Of a stretch of 64,000 nt of DNA, positions 42,239 to 52,011 are shown piece after piece. Positions within the stretch are counted from its first letter, which is position 1; every line of letters begins with the position of its first letter. The stretch comes from Thalassotalea euphylliae (GTDB lineage: Bacteria > Pseudomonadota > Gammaproteobacteria > Enterobacterales > Alteromonadaceae), in NCBI RefSeq assembly GCF_003390375.1, contig NZ_QUOT01000001.1, forward strand, positions 2,790,001 to 2,854,000, given 5' to 3'. The position numbers and the translations under genes were made by a program. Below the pieces are notes generated by a model that saw nothing but the letters and a program-made list of their open reading frames with translations, had not been told where the DNA came from and ran no database searches.

Positions 42239-42266
42239 GAAGCTCATCACATGATGAGCTTTTTTG
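42239..42266 (+). terminator. Terminator after the wecB-wecC fusion gene
   Basis: AAGCTCATCA and TGATGAGCTT form a perfect stem around CA, then a T-run. It closes the sugar-nucleotide unit before prsT. Confidence 0.85.
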
Positions 42267-42295
42267 TTTAAGAGAGAACATGGAAATAAATAATA

Positions 42296-45034
42296 ATGAA
42301 TAAACGTACAATTATTGCCCTAGCGGTTGCAGGGGTATTAGCAGCAGGTTGCAGCGAACAGGAGAATGCGGCTAGTTACCTTGAACAAGCTAAAGCTGCC
42401 AAGCAAAACCTGCAACCGAGTAACGCAATAATTGCTTTAAAGAATGCGATTAAACTTGAGCCTAATAATGGCGAGGCGCGTTTTCTTCTTGGCCAACTTT
42501 ATTTGAGTCAGGGCAACGCAATCAATGCGACCAAAGAACTTGAACGTGCACAAAAGGCCAAGTTTGACGCTAGTTTAGTTAGCCCTCTCATCGCGAGAAG
42601 CTATTACTTAGTTGAAGATTTTGAAGCGGTTTCAGCATTACCTCAGTCGTCACTGACCCCTGACGCCTTATTAACCACCCATTTTTATAAATTACTAACC
42701 TTTATTCGACAGGGTAACTTAGAGCAAGCAACTTCAGTCCTGCAAGAAATGCAGCAGGCCAATGAAGCACATGGCTACACCGCTCTGGCCAATGCATTTA
42801 TCCATTACGAACAGCAAAACTTAGCGCAAGCAGAGCAAGAAGCGCTAGGGGCATTATCAAAAGTACCTGGTCAGCCAGAGGCCATCTTACTGCTTGGTAA
42901 CATTGCTGCAGCTAGCGAAAATTACGTACTCGCGAGTGAGAACTTTCTTAAATATTTAGAACTTCAGCCACATCAGCGAGTAGTAGAGTTACTCGTTGCT
43001 AATGCATTTTTAAAGGCCGAAAAGTTTGAGCAAGCCGAGAAATATGCCGATCGCATGTTAAAAGGGTTACCTAACCAGCCACTGGCAAATTATGTTAAAG
43101 CCATGGTTAGGGTACAAGATCAAGACTACGAATTAGCACTGCACCATGCTGAAAAGGCAATTAATAACAACTTAAACCAAGCTAATTTAAGACTAGTAGC
43201 AGGTGTTAGCGCTTTTTATCTAAATAAATATGAACAAGTGATGCTTTACATAAAGCCGTTAGTCAAATATCTCCCTGAAGATCATTTTGCTCGGAAAATG
43301 CTGGTAGTGAGTCAAGTTGAGCTCGGTATTATTGAAGATGTAGCGGCAACCCTTGGTAGCGTTGATGAAAATGCAGTAACTGGTGCAGATTTTTATTCAG
43401 CCTTAAGCTTTAAATTACTGCAAGCCGGCGCGCAACAAGAAGCCAAAGCGATTATTGAAGCAGTAAATATTGACGAGAACTCGCCACAGCAGCTGCTTAA
43501 AGATGGCATGCTAAAGCTAATGGTAAATGATGAAAAAGCACTTGCTTCATTAGAGCGTGCCGTTGAGCTTGACCCAGAGTTAGTCAAAGCTGAATTAGCT
43601 ATTGCTTACATGGCGCTGAATGCAGATGACTTCGCCAAAGCAGAGAGTATCGCTAACAAGTGGCAAAAAGCTTATCCTGACAAACCGGATGGGTTGAATC
43701 TGTCTGCTGCTGTCGCCTTAAAACAAGGCAAAAGCAAAGTAGGTAAAGCGCTTCTAGAACAAGCAATGTCAGTTGAGCCTAATGTTTATGCTCTATTGCA
43801 ACTAGCTCAACTTTCGTTAATTGAACAAAATCAAGTAAAAGCACTGGAGTTGCTGCAACAAGCAAAATCGATTGCGCCAGATAATATCAGAGTACTTCGA
43901 GCACTACTTCAATTAGACGAAACAGACAAAACGCTCAATGAAATAAAAACAAAAATAAACCAAAGTGCAGACAACACTAATTTAATTCTTGTCTATGCAG
44001 AAGCCTTATTTAGAAAAGAGCAGGTCGAAGACGCACTAACCCAGCTAAACACGATTACCCCAAATATTCAGACTCCCAAGTTTTTTTGGCAGCTGAAAGT
44101 TACTGGCTATCGTTATAGTCAAAACAGTAGTTTAGTAAAAACAACGTTAAATGAATGGCGAAAAGTCAACCCGTATCACCTAGAACCATATATATATTTA
44201 GCTGAAGTGTATGTATTGGAAAAAGACTTTGACGGTGCGCTTCGCACAATTGAAAGCGGCTTAATAAAACAGCCAGAAAGCTTACCGTTGAAGTTAATTA
44301 AGGCGGAAGTGCTGATCAATGCGCGAAAGGCTAGAGAGGCTCGCGATTTACTTGCTGAGCTGGAGGAAGATATTGCCAATCGTCAAATCAGGCATGGTTT
44401 ATACGGTCGACTGGCGCTACTAGAGCGCGATTTTACAAACGCTGAATCACATTTATCTCAATTTTATAAAATTCAACCGAACGCCAGAAATGCACTGTTG
44501 TTAGCTGGCGCGCTTTCGGGGGCGAAGCAAAAGCCGCAGGCAATTGCTATATTAAAGTCACATCTAGCTGAACATGCTTATGACTCGCGTGTTGGCTCAT
44601 TACTCGGTAGCTTAATGTTAGAATCGGGCTTACCGACAGATGCGTTAAGTGTTTACCAGCAAATGGCAGACAAAGAACCGGGCAATGTTATCGCACTTAA
44701 CAACACCGCATGGCTTTTTATGGAACAAGGGCAGCTAGAGCAAGCCCTTAACTATGCAGAAAAAGCAGTCGCTATTGCACCAGAAGTGGCAAGTGTTATC
44801 GATACTTACGCTCAAGTCTTGCTTAGATTGGGGGATAGCGACGAAGCACTTGCTAATTCGAGCTTAGCTTACAAAAACTCTAAAGGTAAAGATGTAGATA
44901 TAAAGCTAAATTATATCGAGGCATTGATTATAAATGAACGAATCGCAAGAGCTATTCAGCTATTAGAGGAAACAAATGTTGAAACAGCAGAGCAAAGTCA
45001 AAAAAAATCACGAATTGAATCTATGATTAAATAA
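42296..45034 (+). CDS. prsT: PEP-CTERM system TPR lipoprotein PrsT
   Basis: A 912-residue exported TPR protein. The signal ends at AAGC, so Cys19 is probably lipidated. The rest is a solenoid of more than ten tetratricopeptide repeats, beginning with the diagnostic block SYLEQAKAAKQNLQPSNAIIALKNAIKLEP (given here in outline from residue 27). PrsT is a marker gene of exosortase A loci and is thought to aid export or assembly of exopolysaccharide or sorted proteins. The start follows a weak AAATAATA leader. A second, related gene lies 1.8 kb downstream. Confidence 0.9.
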   Translation: MNKRTIIALAVAGVLAAGCSEQENAASYLEQAKAAKQNLQPSNAIIALKNAIKLEPNNGEARFLLGQLYLSQGNAINATKELERAQKAKFDASLVSPLIARSYYLVEDFEAVSALPQSSLTPDALLTTHFYKLLTFIRQGNLEQATSVLQEMQQANEAHGYTALANAFIHYEQQNLAQAEQEALGALSKVPGQPEAILLLGNIAAASENYVLASENFLKYLELQPHQRVVELLVANAFLKAEKFEQAEKYADRMLKGLPNQPLANYVKAMVRVQDQDYELALHHAEKAINNNLNQANLRLVAGVSAFYLNKYEQVMLYIKPLVKYLPEDHFARKMLVVSQVELGIIEDVAATLGSVDENAVTGADFYSALSFKLLQAGAQQEAKAIIEAVNIDENSPQQLLKDGMLKLMVNDEKALASLERAVELDPELVKAELAIAYMALNADDFAKAESIANKWQKAYPDKPDGLNLSAAVALKQGKSKVGKALLEQAMSVEPNVYALLQLAQLSLIEQNQVKALELLQQAKSIAPDNIRVLRALLQLDETDKTLNEIKTKINQSADNTNLILVYAEALFRKEQVEDALTQLNTITPNIQTPKFFWQLKVTGYRYSQNSSLVKTTLNEWRKVNPYHLEPYIYLAEVYVLEKDFDGALRTIESGLIKQPESLPLKLIKAEVLINARKAREARDLLAELEEDIANRQIRHGLYGRLALLERDFTNAESHLSQFYKIQPNARNALLLAGALSGAKQKPQAIAILKSHLAEHAYDSRVGSLLGSLMLESGLPTDALSVYQQMADKEPGNVIALNNTAWLFMEQGQLEQALNYAEKAVAIAPEVASVIDTYAQVLLRLGDSDEALANSSLAYKNSKGKDVDIKLNYIEALIINERIARAIQLLEETNVETAEQSQKKSRIESMIK

Positions 45035-45061
45035 TTTCTATAGGTTTATCTGCGAGGTTAT

Positions 45062-46777
45062 ATGGTTTCAGACAAGAAAGTAGTAAATCAACCTGTCTCA
45101 GGTAATGCAGGATCTTTTTGGCAATCTATTCAAGAGTTCTGCCAAATAAACGAATGCTCTGCCTCATGCCAGCAAGATGATGTTGCTTATTATGGCGATG
45201 TTACTACAGGTTATACGTCAAAAATTCTAGGAATTTTTTGGCCAACAACCACTAAGCATGTTCAGTTTATTGTTCGCTTAGCTAATGAATATGGAATACC
45301 TTTGTACCCTATAAGTGCTGGAAAAAATTGGGGTTACTCTGATGCTATGCCATCCAAGTCACACATGGTTTTGATTGACTTATCAAAAATGAACAAAATC
45401 GTTGAAGTCGATGAGGAGAACAAGCTAGCGATAATTGAACCAGGAGTCACCCAACGTCAATTAAGTGATAGACTCAAAAATACGAGTTTATTTATGGATT
45501 GTACAGGGGCTCCAGAATTTACCAGTATCGTTGGCAATATTTTAGAGCGAGGATTTGGCCACACTTTGACAGGAAACAGGCAGTTTAACTCATGTTCTTT
45601 CGAAGTCGTCCTCGGTAATGGTGAGATATTGCGAACTGGCCATTTAGCATATGAAAGCTCAGGCGCGCATGGCGTCAGAAATTGTCATACAAAACCAACT
45701 ACAGGGCCAATTGTTGATGGATTATTCTCTCAATCAAACTTCGGTATTGTGACAAAGCTCTGCTTTTGGCTGATGCCAAGACCTGAGTCAATACTTCCAT
45801 ATATTGTTATATTTAATAGCCATGAAGATTTTCTAAATGCTATAGAGCCTCTCTCTGCCTTAAAGCAGGCTGGCGTTGCCCGCAGTGTGATGCATGTTGG
45901 CAATGATATGAGAGCGATCTCGTCAAGTATTGCTTATAACCTAATTCAACCAAACGCCGACGAACTATTAACTAGAAATCAAATTAGCGAATCGTTAGCC
46001 AACTTAGGAATAGGCCCATGGGCTATGTCTGGGGCACTATACGGTAGCAAGAAAATGGTGAGTGCATACAAGAGTGAGTTAAAACGTGCACTTAACAGCG
46101 CCTGTCATTGTAAAATTCACTTTTTGCCAGAATGCTTGGTTAAGAATGCAATGTTCGTTGCTAATGGGTTACTTCCTATTTTTAGTAGCCTGAACAAGCT
46201 TTTACCATTGCAATTTGTCGTCAACGAGCTTGCTAAGCTTAAAGCTAATTTAATCTCAGCAAGTGCGTTAATTGATATGCACTCAGGAACCCCAACCAAT
46301 TACTTTCTGAAAGGGTGTTATCACAAGCACAGTAGTGGTTTTCCAACTGATTTTGGGCCGTCTATTGATATCGCTAAAGATGGCTGTGGTCTTATTTGGA
46401 TGTCACCGACAGCCCCCACGTCTAAGCGACACATAAGTGAAGTTCTTGAATTATTGAGAGATGCATATGAATCTGAAGGGTTTCATTTATATGCAACACT
46501 GAGTTTTATCGATGACCGATCCACAGCGATTATCTGTAACCCTGTGTTTGATGTTACCAATGAAGAGGAAACTCGAAGAGCAATAGAATGCAGTAAAGCG
46601 GCAATGGTGCGGTGCATTAGGAATGGCTTTCCACCTTACCGGGTTGCCAATGTACATTGGAAGGCTTGGCACGACGAGCTTAGTCAACAACACAAGAATG
46701 TATTAACTGCACTGAAGCAGGTGTTTGACCCAAATGGTGTTCTAGCAAATGGCCGCTATGGTATAGAACTAGATTAA
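45062..46777 (+). CDS. FAD-binding oxidoreductase (vanillyl-alcohol oxidase / p-cresol methylhydroxylase type)
   Basis: A 571-residue flavoenzyme of the PCMH/VAO fold. The FAD-binding domain (about 55-240) has YPISAGKNWGYSDA, then AIIEPGVTQRQLSD, and GNILERGFGHTLTGNR. The C-terminal cap ends in FDPNGVLANGRYGI, typical of 4-cresol-dehydrogenase-type oxidases. No signal peptide is seen, so it is probably cytoplasmic. Known relatives oxidise phenolic side chains; the substrate here is unknown. It lies 27 bp after prsT and 30 bp before a second TPR lipoprotein gene, so it is likely co-transcribed with both. Confidence 0.85.
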   Translation: MVSDKKVVNQPVSGNAGSFWQSIQEFCQINECSASCQQDDVAYYGDVTTGYTSKILGIFWPTTTKHVQFIVRLANEYGIPLYPISAGKNWGYSDAMPSKSHMVLIDLSKMNKIVEVDEENKLAIIEPGVTQRQLSDRLKNTSLFMDCTGAPEFTSIVGNILERGFGHTLTGNRQFNSCSFEVVLGNGEILRTGHLAYESSGAHGVRNCHTKPTTGPIVDGLFSQSNFGIVTKLCFWLMPRPESILPYIVIFNSHEDFLNAIEPLSALKQAGVARSVMHVGNDMRAISSSIAYNLIQPNADELLTRNQISESLANLGIGPWAMSGALYGSKKMVSAYKSELKRALNSACHCKIHFLPECLVKNAMFVANGLLPIFSSLNKLLPLQFVVNELAKLKANLISASALIDMHSGTPTNYFLKGCYHKHSSGFPTDFGPSIDIAKDGCGLIWMSPTAPTSKRHISEVLELLRDAYESEGFHLYATLSFIDDRSTAIICNPVFDVTNEEETRRAIECSKAAMVRCIRNGFPPYRVANVHWKAWHDELSQQHKNVLTALKQVFDPNGVLANGRYGIELD

Positions 46778-46807
46778 TCAAAATTTGCGTTTAAAAGGAA
46801 GAAAACA

Positions 46808-49603
46808 ATGGATATTAAGGTATCTTATAAGGTTTTGTTGCCATTTATAGTGGCTCTAGCGCTACAAAGCTGCAGCGATATTGGAAAAACCGCGGATGAG
46901 CATTATCAGCAAGCCTTTGTTTATTATAATCAGAATGATAGAGAAAGTGCGGTTGTTGAGTTAAAAAATTCTTTAAAAAAAAATACGAGACATATTGAAT
47001 CGAGAAAATTACTTGGGGCTATTTACTTAGAACATGAGGACTTTGAGCTTGCTGAAAAAGAACTAGCGCGAGCGATCGCTTTATCTTCAAAAGACCCTGA
47101 AATAGAGATTCTATACGCTAAAGCCTTAATCGAGTTAAGAAAGATTAGCGAATTTGAGAAATTGTTGCAGGATGTTGAAGGGTGGACTCTTGATGACCAA
47201 GCAACAGCAGTTTCATTGAAAATTGAAGTGTTTTTGCAAAAAGGTGATTTAGCAGAAGCCGAGCTGCTGTTGGATATGGCTTCAACCTTGCCAGAGAATT
47301 CAGCACTATTATATGCAAATGCGTTAGTTCTTAGCAGCCGACAACAATTTGTAGTAGCAAATGATTACTTAACCGAAGCACTTAATAAGAAGCCGAGTTT
47401 TATTAAGGCAATAGTTTTAAAAGCAGATATTGCAGCATTTGAAGGTAAAGCTGATAAAGCGCTATCTTTATATCAAGAGGCATCGCTGTTGCAACCAAAT
47501 AGCAACCTGTTAAAAATGAATGTAGTTCGTATCTTAGTGGCTAAAGAACAACTAGATGAAGCTAAGAATTTGGTTGGTCAAATATTAAATAGAGCACCAG
47601 ATTACCCTGAAGCCAATTACTATGGTGCGCTACTAGCATTAAAAGAGAAAGATTATACAAAAGCTTATAGCTTGAGTGATAAAGCGTTGTCATATGTACC
47701 GGAACATATGCCGAGCAACTATGTCAAGGCATCCGCTGCATACTCTCTATCTCGATATGAGCAGGCACTAAGAAGCATTACAAAAGTTTATTCAAATAAC
47801 CCCATGCATATTCCCTCGGCAAAATTGATGGCTGCAACTCAATTGAAATTGGGAATGCATGAAAAAGCAATCCAAGTCCTTTCAAAGCTTGGGGAAGATA
47901 ATTTTGATGTGGATGATATTGATTTACTTTATGCTGCTAGCAACGCAGCGTTTAAGGAAGGTTTTACGGATAGTAGAAAACTGTTTTTAAATAACGTGCG
48001 AGAGTTGATGCCTGATGCGATTGAGCCAGATTTAGACATAACACTTGCTTACCTAAGTGATCAAGACATTAAGGGAGGTTTAGAAAGTGCTCAACAGGCA
48101 ATAAAGAAGAACCCTAAATCTGTAAGCGCCCGTTTACTATTGATTTCAATATACATGTCAGACAGAAACTATGAAGTTGCTCAACAAGAGATTGACGGGT
48201 TTCTTCAAGACTTTCCCAAAGATAGAAATGGTCAAGTCCTTCAGTCGGTGCTGTGGATAGAAAACGGTCAATACGAAAAATCGGAAGTGTTACTGAAAAA
48301 GGTATTAGCCGAGCAACCAAGCGATGTTAATGCGAGTCACAATCTTGCCGTTATTTATTTGCGACAGCAAAACTTTGAAAATGCAAAGGCTGTATACCTA
48401 GCCTCATTGCAGCATAACCCTAAGCATATTCGAACATTGAGACAACTGTATTCAATCGATTTAACTTTAGATTATGAAAATGCATTTGAGTGGCTTCGGC
48501 TAGCGATTGAAAGCGGTGATACGAGTTTATCTACCGCTCTCGCTGCTGCTGAATATCTGTATCTTGCGGAGGAATATACAAAGTCAGCAGAATATATATC
48601 ATCATTTCGTAAAGAAGCTAACAATAACTATCGATTAGCAATATTGTTTGCACAGTTGGCCAGAACGGACAAACAACTAGAAGAGTCAGTTGACTACTTG
48701 AGCCAAGCAATAAATATAAACTCAGAAGTATTTTTTCCTTACTATTGGCGTGCTTTAAGTTTGGAGCAACTAGGCCAGTTTCAAAGTGCACTCAGTGACT
48801 TAAACAGAGTACTTCTACTAGAGCCCAGTTATGTAGCAGGATATGAGCGAAAAATTGCATTGCTACTGATGTTAGGTCAACTAGTTGAAGCCAAACAAAC
48901 AATAGATCAATTGACACTAGTAGCACCAGAAAAAACATTAACTCGCATGTTATACGCAACCTGGTTAGCTCGAAACAAACAATACGATCTTGCTATCGAA
49001 ATTTTTCAAGACCAGTTAAAACAGCAAAAAAATAATCAGCACCACAGAGAGCTCAATAATGTATTGCTTGAAGCAGGCAGAGAAGATGAAGCTATCAACA
49101 ATATGAAAGAGTGGCTTCAAGAGCATCCAAAAGATTTGCTAACGTTAAAAGTTTTAGTTAATGCATATTTTAAAGTAGGGCGTAACAGCCTGGCTATTCC
49201 TAGTTTAAGAAAAATAATCGATATTTCTCCTAAAGATGTTCTTGCACTAAATAATTTGAGCTATTTGCTGCTTCAAAACGATCAGCCTGAAGAGGCATTA
49301 ACTCATATTGAAAGTGCTATGATTCTTGAACCAAAAAATCCGTTTTTAATTCATACTTACTCTCAAATATTGATGGCTACAGGTGAAATTGAAGAAGCCT
49401 TAAAGCAAATTTTAAAGGCTGATGCTATTACGCCATTAAACATTGCCATATTGTATACCAAAGCACTGATTCAAATAGAAAGCCAAAACCAGCAAGACGC
49501 TATCCTTTCATTAGAGTCAATAATGGCCCAAAGGCCCAAATCTGAAAAGGATCTTTTGATTATTAAAAAGTCTACAGAGAAACTACGCGAATTAAAGAGC
49601 TAG
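46808..49603 (+). CDS. Second PrsT-like TPR lipoprotein
   Basis: A 931-residue lipoprotein (signal ending LALQSC, Cys22) with the same layout as the upstream PrsT: an opening ADEHYQQAFVYYNQNDRESA block followed by TPR repeats to the end. Protein sequence differs widely from the first copy outside the repeats, so it is an old paralogue and not a recent duplication. DNA is more AT-rich than in the first copy. It immediately precedes the PEP-CTERM protein gene, which has its own sigma-54 promoter. Its function is inferred to be like PrsT. Confidence 0.85.
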   Translation: MDIKVSYKVLLPFIVALALQSCSDIGKTADEHYQQAFVYYNQNDRESAVVELKNSLKKNTRHIESRKLLGAIYLEHEDFELAEKELARAIALSSKDPEIEILYAKALIELRKISEFEKLLQDVEGWTLDDQATAVSLKIEVFLQKGDLAEAELLLDMASTLPENSALLYANALVLSSRQQFVVANDYLTEALNKKPSFIKAIVLKADIAAFEGKADKALSLYQEASLLQPNSNLLKMNVVRILVAKEQLDEAKNLVGQILNRAPDYPEANYYGALLALKEKDYTKAYSLSDKALSYVPEHMPSNYVKASAAYSLSRYEQALRSITKVYSNNPMHIPSAKLMAATQLKLGMHEKAIQVLSKLGEDNFDVDDIDLLYAASNAAFKEGFTDSRKLFLNNVRELMPDAIEPDLDITLAYLSDQDIKGGLESAQQAIKKNPKSVSARLLLISIYMSDRNYEVAQQEIDGFLQDFPKDRNGQVLQSVLWIENGQYEKSEVLLKKVLAEQPSDVNASHNLAVIYLRQQNFENAKAVYLASLQHNPKHIRTLRQLYSIDLTLDYENAFEWLRLAIESGDTSLSTALAAAEYLYLAEEYTKSAEYISSFRKEANNNYRLAILFAQLARTDKQLEESVDYLSQAININSEVFFPYYWRALSLEQLGQFQSALSDLNRVLLLEPSYVAGYERKIALLLMLGQLVEAKQTIDQLTLVAPEKTLTRMLYATWLARNKQYDLAIEIFQDQLKQQKNNQHHRELNNVLLEAGREDEAINNMKEWLQEHPKDLLTLKVLVNAYFKVGRNSLAIPSLRKIIDISPKDVLALNNLSYLLLQNDQPEEALTHIESAMILEPKNPFLIHTYSQILMATGEIEEALKQILKADAITPLNIAILYTKALIQIESQNQQDAILSLESIMAQRPKSEKDLLIIKKSTEKLRELKS

Positions 49604-49611
49604 TCGCTGTC

Positions 49612-49647
49612 AATTTGCTTTACAAACCTTAAAGGCTGTAGCAAATT
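49612..49647. promoter_or_regulatory. Inverted repeat upstream of the sigma-54 promoter
   Basis: AATTTGCT (49612-49619) and AGCAAATT (49640-49647) form a perfect 8-bp inverted repeat 20 bp apart. It sits about 50 bp upstream of the -24 element, a usual place for an enhancer-binding protein such as PrsR. Confidence 0.4.
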
Positions 49648-49697
49648 AACTTCACCAATTGCTTCTAGTGTATTGTTTTTATAGGTTTTTTTATTTC

Positions 49698-49712
49698 TGG
49701 TTTATTATTTGC
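49698..49712 (+). promoter_or_regulatory. Sigma-54 promoter of the PEP-CTERM protein gene
   Basis: TGGTTTATTATTTGC has GG at 49699-49700 and GC at 49711-49712 with ten bases between, and the TTGC form of the -12 element. The predicted transcription start is near 49724, about 95 bp before ATG at 49818. A sigma-54 promoter is expected for a PrsR-controlled PEP-CTERM gene. Confidence 0.65.
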
Positions 49713-49817
49713 TTTGATTACTGTCAGCGCACATCTGTTATACAAAGTCGCTATCAAACGTAAGGAATAACGTACAGCAGTTTTGATTACGGTAAATAAG
49801 TGAATAGGATTAACAAA

Positions 49818-50771
49818 ATGAAAAAATTATCAAAATCAGTGTTAGCGATAGCATCAGCAGTTGCACTGTCGGCGTCTTTTTCAGGAAGTGCGTTGGCAGA
49901 TTCTTATGCCTTTGCAAATCTAAATATTAACAACTTGATAATGTCTGATGGTAATGGCAATGCATTAACTACCAGCTTTATCGACCCTGCAAGCGGAAAT
50001 ATCCAGTTACCAAATGGTGTAAACGATACACAGGTTAATAATGCTAATTTAGGTGGAGTTTTCACACAGGAAACTGGTACACCTGATAGTGCAATGGCGT
50101 GTATTGGTGAATGTGCAATTGGTGGAAATACCTTCACTCAAGTACCATTGGGAACTAACTTCTCTCGTTCAGACAGCCTTATAACTGGTGCTGTTGTAGA
50201 CATTGATGGAGCAGGCGCTGGTGCGACTGCTAATAGTGTGGCCGAGACCCAATTAACAACGAATACAACGAGTAACTCACAGTCTACTGTTGCGACCAAT
50301 ACTCAGTTTTTCTTCAACCTAAACCAAGCCTCTCAAGTGCAGTTTGATTTTACTGCTTCTGGTTTAGTGGAAGCTGAACAAACGCCAGACAACAACGTTC
50401 CTCCTTCGTTTGCGCAGGCCAGTACGGCGTTTTCAATTGTAATTAGAGAAGTTGATACAAACGCGATAGTATTTTCTTGGGCACCAGACGGTTTTGTTGG
50501 TGCGAATGCTACTACAACAGAGCTACAAGATGATATGGCGATTAATCTTACACTTGCTGCAACATCTGCGGGTCAACTTGCATCACAAGCAATCATGGGC
50601 TCTTTCTCAGCAGTCTCTACTAATGCACTTCTAGCAGGTGTTGACTACACGCTGAGTATTAACCACCAAACGAATGTTGTAGCGACAAGAGATGTGCCAG
50701 AACCGGGTATGTTATTTGCTCTAGCATTAGGCTTGATGGGTTTTGCTGCAAGGAAAAAATTGCAAAGTTAA
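49818..50771 (+). CDS. PEP-CTERM sorting-signal protein
   Basis: A 317-residue exported protein with a signal peptide (about 1-28, ending ALA), a Thr-, Asn- and Ala-rich beta-type body without a recognisable domain, and a C-terminal PEP-CTERM signal: DVPEPGMLF, a hydrophobic stretch and a basic end (ARKKLQS). Exosortase cleaves at this signal. I chose ATG at 49818 (AGGAT upstream) over GTG at 49800. It is the only PEP-CTERM protein in the window and follows the two PrsT-like genes, so it may be the dedicated client of this locus. Confidence 0.9.
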   Translation: MKKLSKSVLAIASAVALSASFSGSALADSYAFANLNINNLIMSDGNGNALTTSFIDPASGNIQLPNGVNDTQVNNANLGGVFTQETGTPDSAMACIGECAIGGNTFTQVPLGTNFSRSDSLITGAVVDIDGAGAGATANSVAETQLTTNTTSNSQSTVATNTQFFFNLNQASQVQFDFTASGLVEAEQTPDNNVPPSFAQASTAFSIVIREVDTNAIVFSWAPDGFVGANATTTELQDDMAINLTLAATSAGQLASQAIMGSFSAVSTNALLAGVDYTLSINHQTNVVATRDVPEPGMLFALALGLMGFAARKKLQS

Positions 50772-50792
50772 TACACCATTTATTATTTGATT

Positions 50793-50826
50793 AAAGGCTT
50801 CAACTAAAGAAGCCTTTTTTATTTTT
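50793..50826 (+). terminator. Terminator after the PEP-CTERM gene
   Basis: AAAGGCTTC and GAAGCCTTT form a stem around AACTAAA, followed by a long T-run. Confidence 0.85.
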
Positions 50827-51240
50827 CACTCAAAACTACTAGTAGCAGCTATGCCATTAAATAGATGGCTTTTCAGCTTGTTCATGTTATTCTAAATTTT
50901 TGTTTATAAATGAAATTTTTTTGTGCTGATACTCTATTTAGCTGCGCTACTAATCTTTATTTCTCATATCTATTTTGCTTCGACATGACTATTTCAACGA
51001 CAGGTTCAGAATCGTATTATCTAAGATAAGTTTTCTATAATATTGGTTTAACTCCGAAAGTATAAATAATAAAACTTACTCTTACTGGCTATTGCCTGTT
51101 TCAGCATCTGGGTAAATAAAAGTTTGCCGCTATCGATTGAGATTGCTCTCAGCAAAGACCATAAACTTAAAGTAGGGCTCTAGTTGTGCGACCCCACACT
51201 TAACATAATTAAACGGGGGGTATATAAGGGCGTTAAATAG
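50827..51240. other. Convergent intergenic stretch without a gene
   Basis: About 410 bp of AT-rich sequence lie between the PEP-CTERM gene terminator and the end of the convergent acyltransferase gene. I found no open frame with a plausible start on either strand and no tRNA or clear repeat. It is long for a convergent gap, so it could hide a small RNA or the remnant of a lost gene. Confidence 0.5.
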
Positions 51241-52011
51241 TTATTTATCTTTCGGATTAGTAAAAGGAGTTAGAAATATTTGATGCGACAGATCGTTGAA
51301 TATATTTTGATATAACTCGGCTAATTCAGGGCTCAGATGAGAGCTAAAACCTGAACGTTCAAGGTGAAACATTGCGCGTATACCGTGATAATCCATCTCC
51401 TCACCGCACTGAACAAATGGCAAGCCAAAACGTGTTAGGCGACGGTTAAGTCTTGGTTCCATCATAACGAACGCCACTTGATGGTTACAAATATCTGCCA
51501 GCGCTACGGCAGCTATGTATAGTCCCATTGCAATATTGGGGAAATTGCGGCGTTCTTCTTCAGAGTAGACAGTTTTTGGATTGATGCTATTCAATACAAA
51601 TGGAACATTTTTCTCCTTTTCCCGGCGTCTAAAGCTAGAAAGTACTGCTAACCTTGATATTTCACCGAAACTTCCGCGCGGCAGTTGCGTAGAGTCTATA
51701 ACGTCTTTACGCGCACTCTCTAGGCAATGAGCTTCAAACGGGAGTTTTTTAACAGGCTCATTGGCTGGAGGAATCACTAACCTTACGCAACCTGCGTGAA
51801 CGCCAGTTCTTTTGTGTTCGAGTAAACAGTGGAAAGCGTAATCGTCACAGTCATCGGTTTCCATATGACTGTCGTTTTCAGGTTCCCATCCGAGTTCAGC
51901 TGCGTAAACACCATACCTAATCTTGAAAGCTTCTTGGCGTAACGCTTTAGTATTTGCGAACTTTACCTGAAAATATTGGGCGAAATTTTCTGCTAATGAA
52001 TATCCGGCCAT
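51241..52011 (-). CDS. PEP-CTERM/exosortase system-associated acyltransferase
   Basis: A 256-residue acyltransferase of the autoinducer-synthase-like GNAT group linked to exosortase loci. Family blocks are ALRQEAFKIRYGVYAAELGW near the N-terminus, AGCVRLVIPP, and PRGSFGEISRLAV. Related enzymes N-acylate amino acids from acyl-ACP, so a long-chain N-acyl amino acid is a plausible product. It is transcribed in the same direction as the decarboxylase and ligase genes but is separated by 135 bp. The substrate is inferred. Confidence 0.88.
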   Translation of the reverse strand: MAGYSLAENFAQYFQVKFANTKALRQEAFKIRYGVYAAELGWEPENDSHMETDDCDDYAFHCLLEHKRTGVHAGCVRLVIPPANEPVKKLPFEAHCLESARKDVIDSTQLPRGSFGEISRLAVLSSFRRREKEKNVPFVLNSINPKTVYSEEERRNFPNIAMGLYIAAVALADICNHQVAFVMMEPRLNRRLTRFGLPFVQCGEEMDYHGIRAMFHLERSGFSSHLSPELAELYQNIFNDLSHQIFLTPFTNPKDK

